A stretch of DNA of 44,700 nt from Candidatus Zhuqueibacterota bacterium (GCA_016927835.1 JAFGMA010000059.1:1-44700), one strand, 5' to 3'. Shown: positions 35,421-44,290, counted from the first letter of the stretch. Numbers and translations: made by a program. Notes: generated from the letters alone by a model not told the origin.

Positions 35421-35784
35421 ATCCCCTTTGCCCACCAAAAGCGTGAGACTGGCGGAAGAGAGGTTGCATTATTATTTACAGGTTTCTCTCAGGCGAAGAC
35501 GCTATCTTTTAAGATGCTCGCGGACCAGAATCCAACATGCAGCCTCTACCGCTTTTGTTTCGATCTCTGTCGCAGATTTGCCGATAATTTAAATCTGATC
35601 ACTTTATAATTTTATATTGCTTTTCATGTATTAAATCCCTATTATTACGGTGATAAACTTACCTAAGAGATAATATTCCTGCAGCAAAGTCAAAATCTGC
35701 AAAATAGGCAGGATGCCCGGATAAGACGATATTTCTGATTTCAGGGTAAACATAAAATATTCCTTATAGAATAATCCATTTCCA
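35421..35784. other. intergenic region with repeated motif
   Basis: 364 bases without a supported gene. It contains GCCCGGATAAGACGATA...TTTCAGGGT at 35715-35747, the same motif as at 9947-9980. No clear promoter spacing for the ktrB gene was found. Confidence 0.45.
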
Positions 35785-37179
35785 ATGACCGAAATTGTTT
35801 TAATAGCCTTCAAAAAGCTAGCATCTGTCTGGCGCGGCGTGCAGCGTTTGCTCACCATGGAACGTATCCTGGTATTCAGTTTCACAGGCTTTATTTTGCT
35901 TGGTGCGTTTACACTCATGCTGCCGCAAGCGACAAACGGATCATCCCTGGGATTCATCGATGCGCTGTTTACGTCAACATCAGCAACTTGCGTAACCGGA
36001 TTGGTTGTGGTCGATACCGGCACAAAATTCACCTTTTTTGGACAAGTGCTAATTTTGATAATGATTCAACTGGGCGGTTTGGGAATCATTACATTTTCTA
36101 CGGCTTTTCTGCTGGTGCTCGAAGGACGGTTGTCACTCGGCAGCCGCGACTTGCTTTTCGAAACATTGAGCCAGGGTCCGGTGCCGAATATTAAGAAATT
36201 GCTTAAAGCGGTTTTCATCTCCACCATAACGATCGAAGGCATCGGGAGCATCGTCCTGATGCTTCGTTTTTCAAAGGATATGCCGTTTGCTACTGCGGCA
36301 TATCATGCGATATTTCATTCAGTCTCCGCATTCTGTAACGCTGGTTTTGCGCTCTATTCGGATAGCCTCATCGCGTATCAAGACGATTTATGGGTAAATT
36401 TAGTTATCTGCCTGCTTATCATATTCGGCGGATTGGGATTTATCGTCATCTATGAAATGGCATGGCTTCGACGATTTCGATGGCAACAATTGTCCTTTCA
36501 TTCCAAACTTGTACTCTGGATGACAATGACTTTGATCGGCACAGGCGCTTTATTGTTTTTCATACTTGAATCCCGGAACTCAATTGAAAATCTGCCCTGG
36601 GGCGCGAAACTATTGACTTCCCTTTTCCAATCCATAACCGCTCGAACAGCCGGATTCAACACCATAAATCTGGGATTGCTCTCGAATCCATGCCTTTTTA
36701 TACTTATGGTATTGATGTTTATTGGCGCGTCCCCAGCCTCCTGTGCGGGCGGTATCAAGGTGACAACCGCAGCAATTATCATCGCAGTCGTCAAAGCGCG
36801 TTTCAGCAATCAGGAAGATGTGAACCTGTTTTACCGACGAATTCCGTCGGAGTCGGTTTCCAAGGCGATTTCAATTGTATTTTTTTCCGGCTTGTGCATT
36901 ATGATTTGTACCTTGCTACTTTTGATTACGGAATTGGCGGGTGTCTCGCATCAGGAAAGCCGGGGATTATTTTTGGAACTCTTGTTTGAAGTCATCTCCG
37001 CCTTCGGGACAGTCGGTTTATCAGTGGGCGTCACACCCAATCTATCACTGGTTGGGCGCATACTCATCATCACCATGATGTTTATTGGCAGATTGGGTCC
37101 TTTGACCATCGCGATGACCGTCGGACGCAAGGGCAAGATGTATTATAGATATGCACAAGAGAAAGTGCTGATTGGATAA
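35785..37179 (+). CDS. ktrB: KtrB-type potassium transporter membrane subunit
   Basis: 464 residues, inner membrane. Four pore-loop motifs of the Trk/Ktr/HKT superfamily are visible: TSATCVTGL (64-72), HSVSAFCNAGF, TARTAGFN and SAFGTVGLSVG, each with the selectivity Gly. GASPASCAGGIKVTT is the characteristic loop after the third repeat. Length and motifs favour KtrB over TrkH. It takes up K+ with Na+ or H+ coupling under control of the cytoplasmic KtrA ring. No good ribosome binding site precedes the ATG at 35785; an internal ATG (residue 25) is possible. The ktrA gene begins 19 bases after its stop. Confidence 0.92.
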   Translation: MTEIVLIAFKKLASVWRGVQRLLTMERILVFSFTGFILLGAFTLMLPQATNGSSLGFIDALFTSTSATCVTGLVVVDTGTKFTFFGQVLILIMIQLGGLGIITFSTAFLLVLEGRLSLGSRDLLFETLSQGPVPNIKKLLKAVFISTITIEGIGSIVLMLRFSKDMPFATAAYHAIFHSVSAFCNAGFALYSDSLIAYQDDLWVNLVICLLIIFGGLGFIVIYEMAWLRRFRWQQLSFHSKLVLWMTMTLIGTGALLFFILESRNSIENLPWGAKLLTSLFQSITARTAGFNTINLGLLSNPCLFILMVLMFIGASPASCAGGIKVTTAAIIIAVVKARFSNQEDVNLFYRRIPSESVSKAISIVFFSGLCIMICTLLLLITELAGVSHQESRGLFLELLFEVISAFGTVGLSVGVTPNLSLVGRILIITMMFIGRLGPLTIAMTVGRKGKMYYRYAQEKVLIG

Positions 37180-37198
37180 TGTTTGAGGAGTAGCGTAT

Positions 37199-37855
37199 AT
37201 GCGCAATAATATTGCAATCATCGGCTTAAGTAGTTTTGGCTTTTATTTATGCAAATACCTGTCCCAATCCGGTGTACAGGTAATGGCAATCGATACCAAT
37301 GAAGATCGGATCGAGCAAGTCAAAACATTCGTCAAAAAAGCCATTGTAGCTAATGCAACAGAAAAAACGACGTTGCAGAATATCCACATAGAAGATTTCG
37401 ACGCTGTGGTGATTTCCGTCGGAGAAAAAATCGATCAAAGCGTTCTGATAACACTGCATTTGCGCGAATTGGGAGTCAAGGAAATTTATGCCAAGGCAAC
37501 GACCACAGAGCATGCGAAGGTTCTGACCCTGCTTGGCGTGTCGGATATCATTTTCCCTGAACGGGATATTGCCCGGCGATTCGCGCATACGCTGCGGCGA
37601 CAGGGTTTATTCGATTATTTCTCCATCGGCGATGAATACAGCGTCATCGAACTCGCACCCCCGCAATCCTGGATCGGAAAAACGCTTTCCGAGATAAAGA
37701 TTCGCCAGAAATACAATGTTCAGGTTATCGTTATCAAAGAAATCGTGCCCGATAATATTATCATGATCCCCAGCGGTCGGCACGTGTTGAAAGACAGCGA
37801 TATTTTAGTTATTCTGGGGAAAGAAAAAGATATTGAAAAAATCGAGACGATCTAG
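37199..37855 (+). CDS. ktrA: KtrA-type RCK regulatory subunit
   Basis: 218 residues, the size of KtrA rather than TrkA (about 450). A Rossmann RCK_N domain begins IAIIGLSSFG; the usual GxGxxG is GLSSFG here, with Ser at the second Gly. AIDTNEDRIEQV supplies the acidic residue for the ribose. The C-terminal RCK_C domain runs from about 140 (SVIELAPPQSWIGKTLSEI) to the end. It forms an octameric ring that gates KtrB according to bound ATP/ADP or NAD(H). GAGGAG lies upstream of the ATG; it is co-transcribed with ktrB. Confidence 0.92.
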   Translation: MRNNIAIIGLSSFGFYLCKYLSQSGVQVMAIDTNEDRIEQVKTFVKKAIVANATEKTTLQNIHIEDFDAVVISVGEKIDQSVLITLHLRELGVKEIYAKATTTEHAKVLTLLGVSDIIFPERDIARRFAHTLRRQGLFDYFSIGDEYSVIELAPPQSWIGKTLSEIKIRQKYNVQVIVIKEIVPDNIIMIPSGRHVLKDSDILVILGKEKDIEKIETI

Positions 37856-38492
37856 CGTCCGCCGGATGGTGGCATTACCCCATATCTCAATCCGGAAATC
37901 ACTTTTTAAAGAGGCATCCGGACACCGATTGAAGTGCTGTCGAAATCCTCGCTGCGTCATACATCGCCGCCCAACCGTCGCCTGCCAGAAATAACTAAAA
38001 TTTTGTATCACACAATAGACAACTGTATCGAATAGATACAAGGCTGTTTTAAAATGAAATCACATTCGGTCACCCAACCCATTTTTCCCCCGTTCCGCAA
38101 CAATCGAATATACACGAAAAACCTTATCTCGAGTCAGTCGGTTTTTGTCATTTCCGCATGCTTCAAGCGGGGTGCCGCCCAAGGGCATCCATTGTTCGGA
38201 TAGTCCAATGGATGCCCGACAGGCTTGTCCCCGAATGCTTTTATCGGGGAAGCATTCGGGCATGACAGAGCCGAATAGTGTTTTCTGATTTTGTTTTGAA
38301 TTTCAAAAACCACTACTTTTCGGACGGACTCTAGTTAACACTGAATCAAGGCAATGATTATTTAATCGATACATTGGTACAATAATTGTCTATCGGCGTA
38401 TCTACTTTTTGCTTTCAGCATCGAATTTGAAACTGTTTCAAACCGGTGATAAATGCTGTCTTGACGTAATTTATGTATTCGTAAGCAATCAA
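37856..38492. other. intergenic region with two perfect hairpins
   Basis: About 640 bases before the chosen start of the first roadblock gene. It contains hairpins at 38183-38217 and 38230-38260. No other gene is supported; a TTG-initiated extension of the next gene back to 38409 is possible. Confidence 0.45.
38183..38260. repeat. paired perfect hairpins
   Basis: GGGCATCCATTG (38183-38194) pairs with CAATGGATGCCC (38206-38217). Next to it CCCGAATGCTT (38230-38240) pairs with AAGCATTCGGG (38250-38260). Both stems are perfect. They may be a REP-like repeat or processing signal downstream of ktrA; no U-run follows. Confidence 0.6.
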
Positions 38493-39587
38493 ATGAGACT
38501 TATCGAGAGAGAGTTTGAATTATGTATCCAGCTTCTGTCTTCCATCTGGCTGCGGAAGCCTATACTCATCAACAGGGCGCCGGGAACGCACGATCCGACG
38601 TTACTTGAAGAATTACTCAGCTTTGTGCCGGAATATCGGCAATTGATTTTTTGCGGGGATGTGCCACGAAATATGTCCTATCACCGGCTGAATTTGAAGG
38701 TTTTCGGGAACGAAAGCATCATTTCGATTTCAGAAACATTGCGGAATTTATTTTATGAGGAGAAGAGCGGCAGGAACTACCCCCTCCTAATTGTCTATTT
38801 TAACGCCGATTATGATACGCTCGAAACGATTTCCCGAACAATTGATCGAGGATGGATTGCCATCACTTCGCTTTCCCAAGAAGACGTCAAGCGTTGTTGC
38901 ACTGCACAATCATTCGATGACATCGTTTCTGAGGCGTTTTCGGTTCATTTTTTAATACAAAAAGACTCCCATGTCGCGTATGAACAACGGCTTCTCGAAA
39001 AAATACGACATCGAAGTCGTCCGGCAATGAAGTTTTTATTGCAAAAGAAATTTTCAGAAGCGCGCTATGCGTGTGAAGCCATGGTCGATGAAATTGAAGT
39101 TGGTCACCGGATTTTTCATCAGGAAATGCTCGAGCTTTTCGAGATGGATGCTCTCATTTTTGAAAAAAGCCTGCAAATTTTAGCGGCGGAACGCTACCTG
39201 GATATCAAACGGTATATTGACTTTCCACCCGAAAACCTGGGATCGGCTTTGCGGCAGATTTCGAAATTGAATGGTGTTGTCTGGACATGCTTATTTGAAA
39301 ATTCTCATTTGATCGGCTTTGAGAAAAACAGGAAAAGCGACAATTTGCCGATTAATTCGCTCATAAAATTTTATAAGTATATCGAAAGCTTCGCTGAGAA
39401 AAGCGCCGGAGGACGAATTCAACGACTGATTGTCAAACTCCTGGATGGCTATCAACTTATCATTTTGAATTTGCTATTCACGCATGCGGCGCATCCTCAA
39501 GTGGTTTTCATTTTGGCTGAACCTGATAATTACTCGATTATCCTGATCAAAGACAGTGAAAACATTTTAGAACGTAATGCCACCTGA
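38493..39587 (+). CDS. multi-domain protein with C-terminal roadblock/LC7-like domain
   Basis: 364 residues from the ATG at 38493; a TTG at 38409 would add 28. I do not recognise the N-terminal 140 residues, which have an alpha/beta pattern (RKPILINRAPGTHDP, RQLIFCGDVP, PLLIVYFNADYD, RGWIAITSLS). A helical middle region (about 160-240) follows. The last 120 residues (LGSALRQISKLNGVVWTCLFE, then a SLIKFYKYIESFAEKSAGG helix and QLIILNLLF) match the roadblock/LC7 fold of MglB-type GTPase regulators. No strong ribosome binding site is visible. The stop lies 4 bases before the next gene, so an operon with the next two roadblock-like genes is likely. Confidence 0.62.
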   Translation: MRLIEREFELCIQLLSSIWLRKPILINRAPGTHDPTLLEELLSFVPEYRQLIFCGDVPRNMSYHRLNLKVFGNESIISISETLRNLFYEEKSGRNYPLLIVYFNADYDTLETISRTIDRGWIAITSLSQEDVKRCCTAQSFDDIVSEAFSVHFLIQKDSHVAYEQRLLEKIRHRSRPAMKFLLQKKFSEARYACEAMVDEIEVGHRIFHQEMLELFEMDALIFEKSLQILAAERYLDIKRYIDFPPENLGSALRQISKLNGVVWTCLFENSHLIGFEKNRKSDNLPINSLIKFYKYIESFAEKSAGGRIQRLIVKLLDGYQLIILNLLFTHAAHPQVVFILAEPDNYSIILIKDSENILERNAT

Positions 39588-39591
39588 CTGA

Positions 39592-39972
39592 ATGGTTTCC
39601 GGGATGAATGCACATAAAATTGATGCGATTTTGGATGATCTCAATGAAGTTAGCGGGATTGACGGGATTATTTTGGCAAATGAAAAGGTCGAAATAATAC
39701 GACAAAAATGGAATTCCGATAGCGCTGCACTGGAACAATTTCAATCGCTAATCAAAAATGCAGTAGAAATTATTCAGGCATTTGCCGGTGAAATTTCACA
39801 CGCCAAGCTCGATAGCATGCTGCACGAAGGCACGTTTGGTAAAATATTTATCATAGCGATGCCAGAACACAATCTGATTGTCATTATTTTTGGCAATTCG
39901 ACATTGAACGTGGGGATGGCTAAAGCAACGGTTGACCAATACGCCAAAAGTTCATCTTCTCAGAAGCTTTAA
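39592..39972 (+). CDS. roadblock/LC7-like domain protein
   Basis: 126 residues, or 122 if the second ATG (39604) is used; neither has a good ribosome binding site. It consists of one roadblock domain. IDAILDDLNEVSGIDGIIL is the first helix and strand, a central helix follows, then GKIFIIAMPEHNLIVIIFGN forms the strand pair and a final helix closes the domain. Such proteins dimerise and regulate or bind small Ras-like GTPases (MglA type). The start follows 4 bases after the previous gene. Confidence 0.68.
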   Translation: MVSGMNAHKIDAILDDLNEVSGIDGIILANEKVEIIRQKWNSDSAALEQFQSLIKNAVEIIQAFAGEISHAKLDSMLHEGTFGKIFIIAMPEHNLIVIIFGNSTLNVGMAKATVDQYAKSSSSQKL

Positions 39973-40045
39973 TCCCTTTTGCCTTTTTGAATATAGAGAG
40001 CTTTAAATAATCGGAAACGCAACAACTTTTTAAAAGGAGTACCAA

Positions 40046-40438
40046 ATGGCTAAGAAATCTTCACTTGACGCATTGATTGATCAATTTCGAACTGAAATAC
40101 CAGAATTCGTTTCAACCGATATCGTAGAAATTGAATCGGGTTTATCCGTTGGCGGAGGATCAATCTTCCCGGATACGTTTGATTCATCTGTGGCATCGGC
40201 AATGTATGCAGAGGTTGTGAAAACCAATGAAAAAGCACTCGACGCATTAGGAGGCGAACCCAATGTGGGATCAGTTGATGACATACTCATTTCGACATCG
40301 AAAGCCTACATCCTGATTCTGGTTTTTCCGGATAAGCGTTATTTTCATGGATTGGCAGTCACCCGTAAAGGCAATCTTGCCTACGCGAGAATTGTAATGA
40401 AAAAATATCAACCGCTGCTCATCAAAGCACTGCCCTGA
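40046..40438 (+). CDS. roadblock-like domain protein
   Basis: 130 residues. The pattern is an N-terminal helix (SLDALIDQFRTEIPEFVSTD), a strand (IVEIESGLSVGGGSIF), a long helix (VASAMYAEVVKTNEKALDAL), then a strand pair (DDILISTSKAYILILVFP, YFHGLAVTRKGNL) and a closing helix. This is a divergent roadblock/longin-like fold. AAAGGAG precedes the ATG. It is the third such protein in a row, 73 bases after the second. No GTPase gene is in the window. Confidence 0.62.
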   Translation: MAKKSSLDALIDQFRTEIPEFVSTDIVEIESGLSVGGGSIFPDTFDSSVASAMYAEVVKTNEKALDALGGEPNVGSVDDILISTSKAYILILVFPDKRYFHGLAVTRKGNLAYARIVMKKYQPLLIKALP

Positions 40439-40717
40439 TGGTTTTTGAAAAATGCTGTTATGGAAGCAGCGCGGTACAGTCAGGCAATGCGGATAGCTAT
40501 CTGGCATACATGCGCGGGTACACGCCTGTCGAAACTGCGGAAAGAGAGGTTGCCCTGTGAGCGGGTGAGTGGGAGAATAAGCAGGATTCACCTGATTGGT
40601 TCAGCCCCTCCCGCTCAAGGGTAATCTTTTGGAGAACGGATGCCGTCGGGTTGCCCGATGGCTCAAAGACGAAATTCTTTTGTCGGATACGTAATTACGC
40701 CCTGCACCCTGCTCGAA

Positions 40718-41248
40718 TTACCAGTAGATGTAGCGCAACAAGCGGTTTCTATCCGCCTGGGGCAGGTCTTCCAGCTTTGGAATGACATAGCGGTTTTCGA
40801 ATGTATCTAAAAGCACTTTGCCCTGCTTGCCATATTCAAGCGCTTTATCATGTTGCCAGCGCATGTTAAATTCCACCCGGCGCTCCCCAATTTCTACATC
40901 AAAAAACAGCAATCCGAATTCCGATTTAACTTCATGAATGCGAGTAATCACTTGCTCAAAATATTGCCTGCGCAGGCTTTCCAGCACCAGTTCCTGCGCA
41001 TCTTTTGGAAAATCTTCCAGTACTTTTATGACGCCGATTTCATGCTCTTTTCCTTCATCATCTGAATATTGCACAGAAATATACTGTTTCGGGAGATGAA
41101 TGGGGAAGGTTAAAATGCAGTACACATTGGCGTACGCATCGATCTTGTCGATAATGCAATGCAAAGATCCCAGGCGCCCGATGAATAGCCGCGTATCCCC
41201 CGGCGTCAGAAATCGCACACCGACTTTTTGCAGGGCATCATTTGCCAT
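40718..41248 (-). CDS. DUF1854 family protein
   Basis: 176 residues. YCILTFPIHLPKQYISVQYSD, then KEHEIGVIKVLEDFP, VLESLRRQYFEQVITRIHEV, and the closing RNRLLRYIYW match DUF1854. In many bacteria DUF1854 proteins are encoded next to an ABC exporter, and in some lineages the pair is annotated as cyanophycin-metabolism-associated. Cytoplasmic. The start is 3 bases from the stop of the ABC exporter gene, so the two are translationally coupled. No cyanophycin synthetase is present in the window, so the substrate is open. Confidence 0.82.
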   Translation of the reverse strand: MANDALQKVGVRFLTPGDTRLFIGRLGSLHCIIDKIDAYANVYCILTFPIHLPKQYISVQYSDDEGKEHEIGVIKVLEDFPKDAQELVLESLRRQYFEQVITRIHEVKSEFGLLFFDVEIGERRVEFNMRWQHDKALEYGKQGKVLLDTFENRYVIPKLEDLPQADRNRLLRYIYW

Positions 41249-41251
41249 CAG

Positions 41252-43498
41252 CTAATCCTCTATCTTGGTTAATTTCGTTTGAATCATGACCAGTTTATGA
41301 TACAGCCCTTCGAGCGCCATTAAATCTTCGTGCGTTCCACGCTCGACAATCCGCCCTTCCTCGAGCACATAAATAATATCAGCATCTTTCAGCGTGGACA
41401 ACCGATGCGCAATGGCGATGGTAGTGCGATTTTCGGTGAGTACGGCAAGCGCTTCCTGAATTTGTTGCTCCGATTCGGTATCCACATTGGAGGTTGCTTC
41501 GTCCAGAATTAAGATCGACGGATCACATAGAAGCGCCCGGGCGATACTGATACGCTGCTTTTCACCGCCGGATAATCCGGCACCTCTCTCGCCTAATTGC
41601 GTATCATACCCGCTGGGGTGTTTGAGGATAAACTTATGACAATTCGCTGCGCGGGCAGCATTAATAATCTGTTCGGGATTGGCATCCGGTACACCGTAGG
41701 AAATATTGGCAGCAATTGTCGCCCGGAACAAGAACGGTTCTTGCAGCACCAACCCGACATAATTTCGTAATTCCACGTTCGTCATGGTTCTGACATCATG
41801 TCCATCGATTAGCACCTGTCCCTGCTGGGGATCATAAAATCGACAGAGCAGATTAACAAGCGTAGTTTTTCCGGAACCGCTTTTGCCGACAATCCCGATC
41901 ATCTGTCCCGGTTCGATCGTCAACGTCACATTTTTCAGCACTGGCTGATAAGGATCATATCCGAATGTCACATTTTTAAATTCTATCTTGCCCTTAATCG
42001 TCTCGAGTTCCAGCGGTTTTTCTGGCTGCTTCACCGTGATGTCAGTATCCATAATTTCGAAAATTCGCTGCCCCGCTGTCAGGAAGCCCGTAAGCCAGTT
42101 CGAAAACATAGTCAACGCTGAAATTGGCGCATAGAACATCCCCAGGTATCCCAGGAATGCCATGAGTGTTCCCAAAGTCATTTGATTGGCGAGAACGCTT
42201 TTACCACCCGCAAACCAGATAATGAATCCACCCAGTCCGAAAATAAATCCAAAAATCGGGAAAAATGTGGACGTACTCAGATCGACCGCGCGGTGTGAAT
42301 TGCGAAGATACGAAGCTGTATCTTTGAAACGCGCCTGCTCTCTCGCCTCTTGAGCATACGCTTTCACCGTTCGAATACCGGAAAGCATCCCGTTTATCTG
42401 GGCAGCCAGTTTGGATCGGCTATCCCAAAACCGGTAGTAGCGCGGATAAATGATATGATAGAAAAACCAGGTTCCGGTCACCACAAACGGAATCGGAATC
42501 AACACGTAAAACGCCAATTGCGTATTGAGCTTGAAGAGCATGAATCCGATGCCAACGATGAGGAATATATTGACGAAAAATCCCTGCGCCACCTGTTGCA
42601 CGAATCCATGAAAGTAATCGACATCATGTAACAGACGCGACATCAGGTTGCCGGCTGAGATTCTATCGTGGAAATCAACCGATAAATCGGCTAGCTTTTT
42701 ATTCAATTGACGCCGCAATTCGTAGGTAATTCGGGTTCCGATACTTGCACTGGTGCGACCAATGAAAATATTTAATATCGCCCGAAATGCGCTGGCACCA
42801 ACCAAAGCCAAAACCAACCACAGCAAAAGCGCATTGCGGCTGGCAAAGGTCGATGCATCGGTTACTTTTAAAACATCATCCACAAGTATCCTGGTTAAAT
42901 ATGGGGGGACTAAATCCAGACTGACACCGCATAGCATCATCACCAGCAAAATAATGACATACCGCAGATACGGTCGCATCATCGAAAGTGTCCGGGAGAA
43001 AAGACCGCCTTGATGTGCACATCGTGCACAAACAGCATCCCGACCAGGAAGCGCCAATCCGCAATTCTCACAAAACCACGGATTCGGCTGGCTGAAAATT
43101 TCCTGGGATGCCTTCTTAGATGCTATTATATCCTCAAGGTATAATCGCACCCGATTGAATTCTTCTCGACGCGCATTGCTGAATCGGATCAGATCAACAA
43201 ACAACCGTTCGGTTCGAATTTGGAGAAAGCTGCTGCCCACTCCCTGGAAAACGCGCACTTTTTCAATATTTTCCAATTGAAATGGTCCTAGAACTCGATC
43301 AGCGGCATCGGCTGTTGGATTGACGCCTATGATCTGGCTATCGGCAATAATTAACCAATTGGGTGTTATTTCGCCGTCAAGGCTGAGATCACTTTCAATT
43401 GATATTTGTATTCGTTGGTGATCGATGCCTTTTGGTTCGATCAACCGAAAAATTTCAGGAGGCACATCTCCAAGGAGAATACCAGAATTTTGATTCAT
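41252..43498 (-). CDS. ABC exporter (fused permease-ATPase) with N-terminal zinc ribbon
   Basis: 748 residues from the ATG at 43498; a TTG at 43540 would add 14. Residues 1-130 form a PH-like beta domain. A zinc ribbon follows (CENC at 143-146, CARC at 157-160), then six membrane helices (about 175-460). The C-terminal ATPase has Walker A GKSGSGKTTL, signature LSGGEKQRISIARAL, Walker B ILILDEATSNVD and the HRLST H-loop. It exports an unknown substrate across the inner membrane as a homodimer. The zinc-ribbon front end and the coupled DUF1854 partner mark it as a distinct subfamily. A promoter-like site lies at 43566-43593. Confidence 0.9.
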   Translation of the reverse strand: MNQNSGILLGDVPPEIFRLIEPKGIDHQRIQISIESDLSLDGEITPNWLIIADSQIIGVNPTADAADRVLGPFQLENIEKVRVFQGVGSSFLQIRTERLFVDLIRFSNARREEFNRVRLYLEDIIASKKASQEIFSQPNPWFCENCGLALPGRDAVCARCAHQGGLFSRTLSMMRPYLRYVIILLVMMLCGVSLDLVPPYLTRILVDDVLKVTDASTFASRNALLLWLVLALVGASAFRAILNIFIGRTSASIGTRITYELRRQLNKKLADLSVDFHDRISAGNLMSRLLHDVDYFHGFVQQVAQGFFVNIFLIVGIGFMLFKLNTQLAFYVLIPIPFVVTGTWFFYHIIYPRYYRFWDSRSKLAAQINGMLSGIRTVKAYAQEAREQARFKDTASYLRNSHRAVDLSTSTFFPIFGFIFGLGGFIIWFAGGKSVLANQMTLGTLMAFLGYLGMFYAPISALTMFSNWLTGFLTAGQRIFEIMDTDITVKQPEKPLELETIKGKIEFKNVTFGYDPYQPVLKNVTLTIEPGQMIGIVGKSGSGKTTLVNLLCRFYDPQQGQVLIDGHDVRTMTNVELRNYVGLVLQEPFLFRATIAANISYGVPDANPEQIINAARAANCHKFILKHPSGYDTQLGERGAGLSGGEKQRISIARALLCDPSILILDEATSNVDTESEQQIQEALAVLTENRTTIAIAHRLSTLKDADIIYVLEEGRIVERGTHEDLMALEGLYHKLVMIQTKLTKIED

Positions 43499-43565
43499 TA
43501 TAATTACCTGATTTGTAATGAACAATCCTTCGCCTGGCAAAATTTTATTCCGACAAAAGTTTGTT

Positions 43566-43593
43566 AATATATCATTTTTTTTTCATAATGCAA
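43566..43593 (-). promoter_or_regulatory. promoter-like site of the ABC exporter-DUF1854 operon
   Basis: On the minus strand TTGCAT (43593-43588), a 16-base spacer and TATATT (43571-43566), about 68 bases before the exporter start. Confidence 0.5.
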
Positions 43594-43616
43594 GCAAAAA
43601 ATGCAAAATATTTGTA

Positions 43617-43701
43617 TTGCCTCAGATATTGGTTCTTTTCATGGTTTACAATGCCTCCTGGGTTCCAAACTGGAGTTTGGGAAGCAGTCACTGAGGGATT
43701 A
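43617..43701 (-). repeat. dispersed repeat, copy 2 (inverted)
   Basis: Read on the minus strand it begins TAATCCCTCAGTGACTGCTT, then CCCAAACTCCAGTTTGGAAC, a GGAGGCATTGTAAACCATGA block and AAGAACCAATATCTGAGGC. It is related over its full length to the copy at 44382-44475 and, with a deletion, to 34066-34140. Confidence 0.72.
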
Positions 43702-43890
43702 CAAAATATTTTCGCATCCTTCAAGCCGGATAACGACATCCACTTCTGCAAATTCATTCCAGTACAAAAAACCAGAATAAAATTTCTGTCTGAAGGGCAC
43801 CTGAATGCGTGAGAAGGTAGTCGATTCGATAGAGAAATTAGCTTTATTTCCATATTTTTAATTAATTTTCGGTAAAAACAAAAAAAAGGC

Positions 43891-43919
43891 TTGCTTTCTA
43901 CATTTCTATTTTTTATATT
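43891..43919 (+). promoter_or_regulatory. promoter-like site upstream of the histone H1-like gene
   Basis: TTGCTT (43891-43896), a 17-base spacer and TATATT (43914-43919), about 125 bases before the start codon. Confidence 0.45.
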
Positions 43920-44044
43920 CCGTAACAAAACTATGCTACATTATATCCTGTAAATTTTTACAGAATTAAGGAAATTTGCTGAATACTATAATTCAGCTCG
44001 CTGCATAATTAGCACAACTAATTAACCATGAAGGAGGCTTAGAA

Positions 44045-44215
44045 ATGGCCGAAAGAACAAGCAAAGCTGTGATGGATGAAATTGTGGCATTGACCGAACA
44101 GATGGCAAAAGAAAATGCTCCCGGAAGCAAAGCTGGTAAAGCTCGTGCAAGAAAAATCAGCCTGCAACTAACCAAACTGCAACTTGAGTATCGAAAGGTT
44201 TCTATAGATAATTAA
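44045..44215 (+). CDS. histone H1-like small basic protein
   Basis: 56 residues. A short N-terminal helix (KAVMDEIVALTEQMAKE) leads to GSKAGKARARKISLQLTKL and a YRKVS tail. This is the pattern of the small bacterial histone H1 family (Hc1-like, common in Bacteroidetes and Chlamydiae), in which GNKAAxxRARKxSLELEKL and FRKES are conserved. The Lys/Arg-rich helix probably binds DNA non-specifically and compacts the nucleoid. GAAGGAGG sits 7 bases before the ATG, a promoter-like site lies upstream and a rho-independent terminator follows, so it is a complete single-gene unit. Confidence 0.8.
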   Translation: MAERTSKAVMDEIVALTEQMAKENAPGSKAGKARARKISLQLTKLQLEYRKVSIDN

Positions 44216-44254
44216 TTCGATATCGCTACCTCATAAGCGATAAGCCCAAAGTTT

Positions 44255-44290
44255 AGCACTCATCATTTCAATGGTGAGTGCTTTTTTTTC
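44255..44290 (+). terminator. rho-independent terminator of the histone H1-like gene
   Basis: AGCACTCA (44255-44262) pairs perfectly with TGAGTGCT, followed by an eight-base T-run (ending near 44289). It lies 40 bases after the stop codon. Confidence 0.85.

Larger units (their letters stand above)
43499..44044. other. divergent intergenic region with repeat and two promoters
   Basis: 546 bases. It contains the inverted copy 2 of the dispersed repeat (43617-43701) and promoter-like sites on both strands (43566-43593 minus, 43891-43919 plus). No other gene is supported. Confidence 0.55.

Noticed and set aside
40559..40616. Terminator between the roadblock and DUF1854 genes
   Set aside because: GAGCGGG and CCCGCTC can pair, but the loop is over 40 bases and no U-run follows on either strand.
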